A stretch of DNA of 64,000 nt. Origin: Paraburkholderia rhynchosiae (lineage in GTDB: Bacteria > Pseudomonadota > Gammaproteobacteria > Burkholderiales > Burkholderiaceae). The stretch spans positions 248,001 to 312,000 of the forward strand of contig NZ_PNXY01000002.1 in NCBI RefSeq assembly GCF_002879865.1, written 5' to 3'. Shown here piece after piece: positions 26,674 to 36,100 of the stretch (positions are counted from its first letter, which is position 1; each line of letters opens with the position of its first letter). The notes under the pieces are model-generated. The model was given only the letters and a program-made list of their open reading frames with translations, did not search any database and had not been told where the DNA came from. A program made the position numbers and the translations under genes.

Positions 26674-27669
26674 ACCGAAACGCTCCTCATACAACTCGTC
26701 AATGCGGCCACCGGACGTCTGAGCGTTCCGCTGTGTGTCGTCGACTTCCGTCCGGCAGGGCGAACCATTGCGTCGGCGAGGGAAGGGAAGGTCACGCTGG
26801 AGGTGAGCGGTATCAGCCAGTCATACACACTTGCGGCCCGCGGCCGGATAAAATCGCGGGAGGACGTGAGGGCTATCGTTGCCAAAGGCGCCACCACAGA
26901 CTTTCCAATCCTTCTGGCCACTAGCTACCTGACACCTGCGTTAGCGGATGAATGTGTCGAACAAGGTCTACAGTTCATCGACCTCGCCGGTAATCTGTAT
27001 GTGCGCACGCCTGGTCGGTACATCCTTGTGACATGCCGGCCGATGAATCCGGACATCAAGCGTCTTGCCTCGAGATCAGGAAAGCCTGCCATTTCCGCGA
27101 GTGTCTCGGCGCTCCGGATGATTTTTGTGTTGTTATCCGCTCAAGAACTGGTCAACCGTCCGTACCGAGAAATCGCGTCATCCGCGGGTGTGGCGCTTGG
27201 TACTGTTGGCAGCGTATTCGACGACCTACGCGAACGCGGCGTGCTGGCAGGCGCGGATGGCCGGCGATTGCTCGACCCCGCCGCACTGAGGGAAGCGTGG
27301 ACGATCAACTATCCGCTTCGCCTGTTGCCGAAGCTCAACGTGCAACGGTTTGGAGTGGGCGATCCATTGTGGTGGCAGCATGCAGAACTTCCTGCGCGGC
27401 AAGCATGGCGGAGTGGGAAAGTTGCTGCTGCAAAATTGACTGGACAGCTTCGGCCAGCCTCGCAAACGCTCTATGTCGAACCGGCGGCGAGACCAGCCGC
27501 AATCATGGCGCTAGCCAAGCGCCGCCGATTGCGTGCCGATCCCGCCGGCACGCTGGAAATCATCGACGCCTTCTGGCATCTCGATGAGACACGGATGAAG
27601 CAACTGACGCCGCCGCTGCCGGAAGCAAAGCGGGCTGTACTGAGATTCTGGACCGCGTTGCCCGGCTGA
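26674..27669 (+). CDS. AbiEi-like antitoxin/regulator (copy 2)
   Basis: A protein of up to 331 residues resembling AbiEi-type antitoxins of type IV toxin-antitoxin systems. Similarity to copy 1 at 8.85 kb begins at LVNAATGRLSVPL and includes FRPAGR, YTLAARGRIKSR and FIDLAGNLYVRTPGRYILVT. The middle (RMIFVLLSAQELVNRPYREIASSAGVALGTVGSVFDDL) reads as a winged helix. No ATG starts the conserved part; the frame is open from 26635 after a TAA, and GTG 26803 is the first usual start, so the N-terminus may be lost. Its TGA overlaps the ATG of the nucleotidyltransferase gene (TGATG), the usual coupling of such pairs. Confidence 0.6.
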   Translation, partial: TETLLIQLVNAATGRLSVPLCVVDFRPAGRTIASAREGKVTLEVSGISQSYTLAARGRIKSREDVRAIVAKGATTDFPILLATSYLTPALADECVEQGLQFIDLAGNLYVRTPGRYILVTCRPMNPDIKRLASRSGKPAISASVSALRMIFVLLSAQELVNRPYREIASSAGVALGTVGSVFDDLRERGVLAGADGRRLLDPAALREAWTINYPLRLLPKLNVQRFGVGDPLWWQHAELPARQAWRSGKVAAAKLTGQLRPASQTLYVEPAARPAAIMALAKRRRLRADPAGTLEIIDAFWHLDETRMKQLTPPLPEAKRAVLRFWTALPG

Positions 27670-28375
27670 TGAACCTACAGCACTTCGTTGTCGGCGCGAC
27701 GGCGCGAGATATTGCGATGTACCACCTTCATGGCCTCCCTCTCAATCGCGCAAGTCCTGACATCGATTTCGCCACGGCCATCGAGAGTTGCCGGCGTTTA
27801 AAGCGCTCAGAGCTGCGCTTCTTCAGGAGCCGACCTTCCGACCGGACACGACGATTTTGCATCGGCTTCACTATTCGTCAGCGGTTCGAGAGGGCTTTCC
27901 AGCGGATCTGGTTCCCTTCGGCGGTGTCGAGATTTCGCCATCGCAACTGGCGTGGCCGCCCGACATGGCAATCGTGATGAATGTCGCGGGCTACGCCGAA
28001 GCGCTGAATAGCGCGGTGACTGTACACATCGCAGATCATTGCGAGATCCCCGTTGCGTCGATACCTGGCCTCGTGATGACGAAAGTGATCGCGTGGCTGG
28101 ACCGCGGACAGTCCAAGCCAAAAGACGCCGTGGATTTCCGGTACCCGCTGGAAAACTATGCTGCTGCGGGCAACGTCGACAGGCTTTACGGAGAAGAGTT
28201 GCCGTTGCTGGCAGCGTGCGATTATGTGTTCGAGCGTGCTGGTCCTAGATTGCTCGGAATGGATATAGCGTTGATCGCTTGTGCGGAAAGCAAAGGAACT
28301 GATCGTCCGTATTTTGACTGATCCCGGACTGCAAGATCGGCTGGTAGTGCACATGCTGCGAGGCGAGTCTCGCTC
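27669..28375 (+). pseudogene. AbiEii-like nucleotidyltransferase toxin, frameshifted
   Basis: The start (MNLQHFVVGATARDIAMYHLHGLPLNRASPDIDFAT) is a nucleotidyltransferase N-terminus with the GATARD and DIDFAT metal-binding region expected of AbiEii/MenT-like toxins. The frame breaks near 27795; similarity continues one frame over (FKALRAALLQE, HRLHYSSAVREGFPADLVPFGGVE, VASIPGLVMTKVIAWLDR) and shifts again near 28275 (KAKELIVRILTDPGLQDRLVVHML). Two frameshifts make it a pseudogene, leaving the antitoxin without an active partner. Everything after about 28375 is unrelated. Confidence 0.7.
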
Positions 28376-28564
28376 CGACGATCTGGTAGGGGCGATTGAG
28401 AACCGACTCGCTAATTCAGGATCGGGCTGCTCGATTGGCCCGGGCCGTGATTTCCCAATGGCACTTGAGGCAGAACCGCGCAGTTCCCGTTGCACCGTGT
28501 CCATGGGAAAGGCTCGCCGTCCGAACATGACGCCGAGCGTTACTTCGGTATGGCTGCTGCTCGG

Positions 28565-29793
28565 GGCGGATTCAACCGGTCGATGCAATAGTTCGATGGA
28601 ACCGTTCAGCCGGTGTTTCGTAATCCAGAGTCTTTCGTGGTCGCTCGTTCAGCCTTCGTGCTACTGCGTTGAGTTTGGCCTGTGAGTAGACCGACAGGTC
28701 GATGCCTTTCGGAAAGTACTGTCTTAACAGGCCGTTGGTATTTTCATTCGAGCCGCGTTGCCAAGGATGTTTGGGATCGCAGAAATACACCGCAATGTCG
28801 GTGGCGATAGTGAACCGTTTGTGGTCCGCCATCTCTGTTCCCCGATCCCACGTAAGCGATTTATAGAGTTCCTGAGGCAGCTTTCCAGCGTGTTTGATGA
28901 GCGCATTGACTACTGTTTCGCTGTCCTTGCTGGCGATCTTCACCAGCATCACATAGCGCGTCTGACGCTCTACAAGCGTTGCAATCTGGCTGCCGCCACT
29001 GCCACACAGGAGATCGCCTTCCCAGTGTCCCGGCACCGCGCGATCTTCCACGGTGGCGGGGCGTTCACTGATTGATACCGCGTCACGGATCCTGCCGTGA
29101 TCGTCCGTTTTCTGCGTGTGATGGCGCGAGCGGCGCATGGCCCGGGTGCGCCGTAAATGCTCCAGCAACTCTTTCTTCAGTGCACCCCGTGCCTGGATGA
29201 AAAGACTGCGATAGATGGTTTCGTGTGACACGTGGTAGTCCTCGCTGCCTGGCCAGGCGCGTTTGAGCCATCCAGCAATCTGCTGGGGCGACCACTGCAA
29301 CTGGAGCTTGTTGGCCACGATATGAGCCAGCATCCGGTGCTCGACCAGTTTGCAGACTTTCGGGCGCAGCGACCGATCCCATGCCAGCTGGTCGGCGTGG
29401 CTGGCCCGATAGCCGGCCTGCCCACTGTTGCGCTTGATCTCGCGACAGATCGTGGACGGTGATCGCGACAGTCGCCGGGCGATTGACTGAATCGAATCGC
29501 CTGCGACGAGGCTTCGCGAAATCTCCTCGCGTTCGGCAAGCGTCAGCGCCAGCCTGGATCGCTGGCGGGGTGCCGGCTGGATTCCTCCAGTTTGCGCCAG
29601 AATTCCCTGTACTGACGAGTGATTGCGGTCAAATAGCTGGGCGATGTGCTGCAACGACTCGCCTTTACGCCAGCGTTCCCACATCAATGCCTTCTGGCTT
29701 TCGCTGTAATAGATCCGGCGCCTCTGTTTCATTTGCAACACTCCCGCCGCTCATGCGACGTTCATTGTGTTGCATCGACCGGTTGAATCCGCC
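28565..29793. mobile_element. Complete IS30-family insertion sequence
   Basis: The element is bounded by perfect 24-base inverted repeats, GGCGGATTCAACCGGTCGAT... at 28565-28588 and its complement at 29770-29793, and is 1229 bp long, normal for IS30. It contains one intact transposase gene. It inserted between the toxin remnant and an IS1182-like fragment. The target duplication, 2-3 bases in this family, could not be defined. Confidence 0.9.
28572..29732 (-). CDS. IS30-family transposase
   Basis: DDE transposase of 386 residues. The N-terminal HTH region has LTLAEREEISRSLVAGDSIQSIARRL and PSTICREIKRN; the catalytic core shows GHWEGDLLCG (first Asp), LTWDRGTEMADH (second Asp) and PWQRGSNENTNGLLRQYFPK with the catalytic Glu. 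No frameshift, so it is probably active. ATG 29732 was chosen; GTG 29741 is also possible. The stop lies inside the left inverted repeat. Confidence 0.95.
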   Translation of the reverse strand: MKQRRRIYYSESQKALMWERWRKGESLQHIAQLFDRNHSSVQGILAQTGGIQPAPRQRSRLALTLAEREEISRSLVAGDSIQSIARRLSRSPSTICREIKRNSGQAGYRASHADQLAWDRSLRPKVCKLVEHRMLAHIVANKLQLQWSPQQIAGWLKRAWPGSEDYHVSHETIYRSLFIQARGALKKELLEHLRRTRAMRRSRHHTQKTDDHGRIRDAVSISERPATVEDRAVPGHWEGDLLCGSGGSQIATLVERQTRYVMLVKIASKDSETVVNALIKHAGKLPQELYKSLTWDRGTEMADHKRFTIATDIAVYFCDPKHPWQRGSNENTNGLLRQYFPKGIDLSVYSQAKLNAVARRLNERPRKTLDYETPAERFHRTIASTG

Positions 29794-29799
29794 GGCCTT

Positions 29800-29895
29800 T
29801 GCTGCCGTTGGAGTATCGGCCGCTGTGAGGCAACTCATAAGCGCATTGCCGCCGTTCGTGTCATGGTTGGTTCGAAGCTCAGGTAGCTGGGGCCG
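29800..29895. repeat. Inverted repeat arm left of the giant gene
   Basis: The complement of this stretch aligns with 39700-39795 over about 95 bases at roughly three-quarters identity, sharing blocks such as CGAACGGCGGCAA and ATGAGTTGCCTCACAG. The two arms face each other across the 7.8 kb primase-RT-nitrilase gene and its downstream neighbour. Confidence 0.6.
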
Positions 29896-30044
29896 TTGTC
29901 GCGACGGAAGTCCACGACGGTCGTGAAGTCCGGCGCAAGACGCCCCATCGGCCGCATCAGTTGGATATTGCGCTGGCATTCACGTTCGAGGTGTAGGCGG
30001 GACGGAACATGAGTTTGACGGCATTGCAAACCCGATGCGTACAT
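29885..30044 (-). pseudogene. IS1182-like transposase fragment
   Basis: The minus-strand segment VPSRLHLERECQRNIQLM followed by GRLAPDFTTVVDFRRDNG is the well-known N-terminal motif of IS1182-type transposases (LEREAxRNxELMWLTGRLxPDFKTIADFRKDNG). The rest of the transposase is missing. It lies immediately upstream of the giant gene. Confidence 0.75.
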
Positions 30045-30181
30045 AAGCTGATATAGAATTTGGTCCTGACGTTAGATCTAGTCTCGCAAGTGGACGTTCA
30101 ATCGTGAGATCGCGATTGCGCCGCCGACATGTATGGCATGCGGGTTGAAGCCATCTATGGAAAAAAAGAACAGGAAATTGG

Positions 30182-33100
30182 ATGGACTGGTACGACCTTG
30201 ATGAGGTGCTCGCGGCGGCGGACGTGCCGGAGGTTGCTCGCCGCCTTGGGATGGAAGTGGAGAAGCGCGGGGCGAATCTGGTCGCTCTCTGTCCTTTTCA
30301 CGAGGACACACGGCCATCACTCGTGTTGTACCCGCGAGAAGCTGGACGACATTCGCATTACCACTGTTTCTCGTGCCATGAACACGGCTACGCTGTCGAC
30401 CTCGTCAAGAAAGTGCAGGGCCTTGAGTTCAGGCCAGCCGTGGAGTGGCTGGCCCGCAGCGTGGGCGTTACGCCGAGGCCAGGTCTCGTTGGGCGCGGTG
30501 TTACGAGGCAAGCGCCGCGCGAAGATGCACTTACTTTTGCACAGCGGGTCTTCGAGGAAAGGCACGACGAGTCTGAATTCGTCGAATGGTGTGCCGCGAG
30601 ACACTTCGACCGCGATTTCGCGTACGACTTCGGTCTGCGTTGCTTGCCAGCTGGATCCTCTCTCGTGCGCGCCCTGAGGGGCGAAACTTTCGGTCGCCGC
30701 CAGGAACTGATTGACGGCTTGCTCTCCGTCGGGTTGCTGCTGCGGTTACGGCCTGAAAGGAAAATTGATCTCCAGACATCGCTGGATCTCAGTGAGGAGT
30801 TCCGAGACTATTTTCACGACGGGCGCGTATTAATCCCTATCCGCGCTGACCGAAACAGGTTGGTCGGCTTTGCTGGACGCTACCGGCCAAGCCCGGTGCC
30901 CGGCGGCAGCGCGTCGAGCAATGTCGCTGCCAAATATCTGCTGACGCCAGGATTTCGGAAAGCCGAAGTCCTGTTTAACGCCGACCTCGCCAGAGCAGCG
31001 CTGCACACCTTGGTCAAAGCCGGCGAATCCAGGCCGATGCTGTATGTGGTCGAAGGATTTCTGGACGCCGTGCGGCTGCAATCACTCGGACTACCTGTTG
31101 TCGCTGTAATGGGTTCGAGTCTGAGTGAGAGCCAGCGCAAAGGCCTTATTGATCTGGTTGATGGAGTCAACCTTCCCGAGGACACGCATCTCAGCTTACG
31201 CCTCTTCTTTGATCGCGATGCAGCTGGCTTCGATGGCGCGAATCGGGCAGTCCGGCAACTTATTGGCCACTCCGGTGTGGAGACGATGTGGGTTGGTTTC
31301 GCCGCCGGCGATCACACCGCGAGCGGGAAGGACCCGGACGAAATCCTGGCTTTGGCTGATCAATTCAGCGCGGAAGCCATACTCAAGCAACATTCCCTGC
31401 CGGCCGTCGGTATTCTGCTAGCTGCGAGCCTGGGATACAAAGATGCGACACCGCTGGTCAGCGATGAGCTGTGGCGCGCGATCTCCCACTATCCCCGAGA
31501 GAGAGCGTTGCTGCAAGCCGCCCGTGCGTTGCGCGCCTTGAGCGGAGGCGCTGCCAACTGGGAACAGCGGCTCGAAGGATTGGCGGAGCCTCGTCCACAA
31601 TGGGCTGAAGCACTTCTACCGCTCCTGCGGCCCCATTTGAAGAACGCCTCCGGGCAGGTCGCGGCCACGGTGCCGGCAGTTCTGTTAAATCAAGAGGCAC
31701 GTCTGAACCACGCGCGGATGCTAGCTGAACACGGCTCCCGGCGTGGCGAATTGCCCTGCGATGACGAGAGTTGGCGCGTCCTAGATCGCAACGCACAGAT
31801 ATTCAACTTGCTGGCCCTCGATCGCCTGCAGCAGCAAACCTGGCGTCCTGCGGCTGCATGCGATGCGGTCCATTTGCCGCGCAAGTTGTCCAGTGACGAA
31901 ACGATGCTAGGAGATCCGAGGCGAAAGGTCATGCCTCATCCAGCGGACCTCCATCTACAGCAGTTCCTCATGAACGAGCTGCTCACCGAGCGGCACGATT
32001 TTGCGCACGAAGGACCGCGTGCCTTTTCTGATTGCATACCCGCTGTACGGTGGTACGGAACGGAGAAGGAGATTCGCGTAACCGGTTATTTCAGTGCGCG
32101 CGAGTTCGATCCTGCGATAGACGAGGATGGGCGTGGTCCCCACGACGAGGCAACCCTAAGTTTCGCCTATCAGGTTGACATGGACGTGCTGGAAGGGCGT
32201 CACAAGCCTACCGACCAGGGCATGTTCAGGCCGTACATTGAGTGCTGGCGGGACTATATGGGCTCACTTGACCGGCAGGCCAAGGCCATTGGTGAGCACG
32301 TGCATGTGCTGCGACTCGATGCGAAGCGATACTACGACGAGATCCAACGCTATGTTGTACGCGATCGGCTGTTGGCGTCGATTGAGCAGGCCCTTACCGT
32401 CAGTGGCGCGGAGGACTTTGCAGATATTCTGCAACTGCCGCATCCCGATGCGGGAGTGACAGCAGAACGTCTGGTCGATCTGCTATGCGGTAGCCTTTTC
32501 GAACATGATTATCGAGATCCCGATGACGGTGGCGAACGCCATAGTGCACACGTCAAGGGCATTCCTCAAGGTCCTGTCATTTCGGCGTGGATTGGGACAA
32601 TCGCGATGTTCCCGCTCGACGCAGCGGCTCGGGCGTTCATGCGACAGCCCAGTCAGCGTAACCCGAATGATGTGGATAGGCCGCGAGTCGGATACGCGCG
32701 ATATGTAGACGACATTGTCTTGCTCGCCGACTCTGAGGCACGACTCAACGCGCTGCGCGAGGCCGTGCAGAACGCGGCGTCGCGTCTGGACCTGACACTT
32801 GTACGGAAGGGCGATGCTGTAGCACCCGGCACTCCACAAGACGTCATGCAGCAACTTAACAGTGGCCGCATATTGGCGCCGTCTGTGCCAGCGTGGGAGC
32901 CGCCGATGATTGGCGACGGTGAAACCGGCTGGGGCATGAACGGAGACGATAGCAGTGCCATTGATCGTCAAAGCGCCTTGCATCTGTTGCGACATCCCAG
33001 TCTTCTGGATGACCCTTCAACCGTTCACCAAAAGGTGCATGAAGCCATGCAGGCGCCGGACTTGCGGCCGGGCGACCTCGGCAAGTGCGCTCGAGCGCTT

Positions 33101-36100
33101 TGGTGGCAAGTGGCCGCGCAAGCGGCCGAACGTTCCGAGCCGGTCACTCCTGAGACGTGGCCAAGACTTTGGCACGTCTTTCGCCAGTGGTGGGAAGAAG
33201 TGTGCACCGGGCACGCATGGGCGGCTCTTTATGGACGTGAGGGCTATGACGTTTTGTTTGCGGTAGAGGGGCTCGACATGTTGATGGACTGGAGTCCATC
33301 CATGCAACAAGGACGTACCAAGGAATGGATAAAGCAGCATGGCAGATCCCTTGACTCTCTTGCCGCAGCCATTTTGCAAAAAGAGGACCTTCTACAGGGA
33401 GTGCCGCTGAAGCGAAATCGCGCGCACATCCAGAGTCGCGTCAGGAAGGTGCAGTGGAAGGCGTTGCAGCGCGTGCCTGCTGCCAAAGCTCCATTGCACG
33501 TGGAATCGCAGCGGTCGGTGGCCCCGACGTTGACCCACTGGCTCTGCCTGGCAGCGATGCTCCTGAATCGCTATGACACCAACCGTGACGGACAGTCTCA
33601 TCCTCTGGACCAGTTGCCGAGCCGGTTCCAGCCGAACGACAGCGTCGGTCCAGATGCAATCAAGACGGCTTGCGCGTATATTCAGGCGCCCGCAATTGGC
33701 GGTGAACTCGTCGTTGAACGCGTTGACGCCGATGCCAGCAAGATTGCGCTGCAATTTCTGGTAGCCAACACGGCGGGGCCGCCGCGTCACAGCCGGTGGG
33801 AAATTCTCAGGAGATACAGCGACCTGGTCGGCAATGGAATTATCCAGTCGCGCAGCATCTTTGTCTTGCCGCCGGTCCCCGTAGTCGATGCGGGCATGCT
33901 GGCCTACGTGGAAGGCGACGACGGCTCGAGTGTAAAGCTTTATGCATTCGAATCCAGTCGTGACGCGCGGTTGCCTTCGCACTTCGCGGGCGCAACCATG
34001 GCCGACGTCGGCCCGCAAGGCGTGCCTCCTCTCACCTTCAATTGGAAGGAGCCACAAGAACTGGCACATGGCCTGCAACGTTTTGGTGGTGACCAGAGTC
34101 TCCGAATTGCCTTCAACTCTTTAGAGCCGGCAAATCGCGCGCGCTTTGCGGCAGACCTGTTTGAGACGCTGCATGTCATCCAGCAAGCAGACGCAGACGA
34201 GGGCAAAGAGTGGGTCGTCATCATGGCGCACGTTGCTCACGAGCCCGTCTCGGGTAGCGTCAAGGAAGTCGGCGCCTGCAAGTGGTATCTGGTTTCTGTC
34301 CCGTTAGAAAGCGCGAACCTCGGTGTCAGCGCCTGGGTGCGGGACGGACGCGGTGGATTGCGTAGCGTCAGCGTACCGGGCGGGGAATACACCAGATTGT
34401 GGCGTCTCGGGTGTGCGGTAAGCGACGCACTGGGGATGGCGTTTGATCTGCCGGACGATGAGACCTCGGCTGAGGCGGACGAGACCGCATTAGCGCATCC
34501 GAATCAAATCCAAGACTATGTGCTGCGCCAGCAACTGAGCAAGTTGCGCGGCACATTAATCGCGGACGCGCAGGTTCAGCGCGAGGGTCCGGATGGACTG
34601 CCAAGAACGGTAAGGCGCTCATTGGAGATCCTTCGTCGTTTTGATCCGGCGCATGATCCGGCGGCGCAGGTAAAACTAGTGCTTTATACGGAGGCCGAGA
34701 CACACGGCATGGCCATGCGTCTGCGGCACAAGGGCGCGAGTGACCTGCGAGATCGCTTGCATTTGCTTCCCGCACTCGTCCTTCAACGCCTGCCGCTGAG
34801 CGTGCTGGAGTGGTTGCCATTGCCGCATGATTATAGAGGCGAGCCGCTGCGGACTGACCTTGCGTTGATACTCGCATTGGCCAAACTGATTGGTGCTGAC
34901 CATGCCGGGAATTCCGGCGAGCAATCGAACCACGGAGGGGACTTCGGGTCTGCGCATGCCTTGCACATAGGCCTTTCGCTGGCCGCCACTGGATCGGCAT
35001 TGCGTGGTCTCGTCGCGACTGCGTGGGGTGCAGCGCGGCATCGGGATCCTGCGCCGTTGTCTGCGAGTTTACCGATACCGCCAGGCTGGAACTCTCCCGA
35101 CGCGGGGCGGCAGGATCCCCAGCTTGACTACGAGACCGCGTGCAAGTTTCTGCGCGATGACAATTGGGCGGGGGCAAAGGAAGCGACGCCATGGCAATGG
35201 ATGCTGGCGCTACTGGGAATTCTCGCCAGCGTTGCCCCGCAAGTGCTAGATGGATCCAGCGAAAATCCGCTGCACGTCCTATATGAGCAATTGCGGCTAT
35301 GGCAGTCGGCGCCCGGTGAAAGTATCGAAAACCAGCAGTGGGCGTGGCCGTATGACGATCTGCCGACCTACAACGTTGTCGATTGGAATTCGCTCATGAC
35401 AGCTCTGCCGTTGGCAACCGCGTACGTTGACCGGCATTTGGGCCTGGTCGTCCGACAGATCGAGGCCCCAGCTTATCGGCGTCATCGTGACGACACCGCA
35501 TTTACCGATGCCGACAGTCAGCAATGGATCCTTGCGAAGTTGCAGTATTCCGGACTCGGGTCCAACGGCAGTGTAGCTCGCGTGCAGCGAGGTCGTAGTC
35601 GGCTGGCGACATGGACTGAGGTTCGTCGGCGCTCAGACAACGAGCTCTTGTCGGTTCACACGCTGGACGACAAGCTGGGGCGATGGTGGTCCGTCGAGTC
35701 CGCCGCTGAGCAAGATGACGCGACATTGGCGACGCGAACAACGGAGCCATTGACGGCGAAAACGGACGTACGTTTTGACGTTGCCCCTACGGCTCCAGCC
35801 GAATTTCCCGAAAACAGGGCAGATGCCGTCGCTGCGCAACCCGCTCAAGCGGAATCGACGGCTGCTGAAAGCGCTTCGGAGGAGCCAGCTACACCTGAGC
35901 CCGCCGATGACGAACGTTCTATCGCTGAACCGACCGTCGAACCCGACACTGCTGACCCCGGCACTGCTGAACCTGGTGTAGCTGGGCTTTCTACCGCCGA
36001 ATCCACAACGTCCGCACCAGTTATCACGACGGTACCCGGGGCCGAGCCAGCTGGCGCGGAAAGCATGGGTGCAGGGATTACCCCGGAAGCGCCCGAGGCT

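Noticed and set aside
28376-28564. Frames between the toxin remnant and IS30
   Set aside because: Neither strand gives a recognisable protein; treated as debris.
30020-30060. Promoter (TTGACG/TATAGA-like) for the giant gene
   Set aside because: Spacings of candidate -35 and -10 boxes do not fit well; left unannotated.
29896-30181. Structured RNA upstream of the RT fusion, as retrons and some DRTs have
   Set aside because: No convincing long hairpin was seen and the stretch is partly IS1182 transposase remnant.
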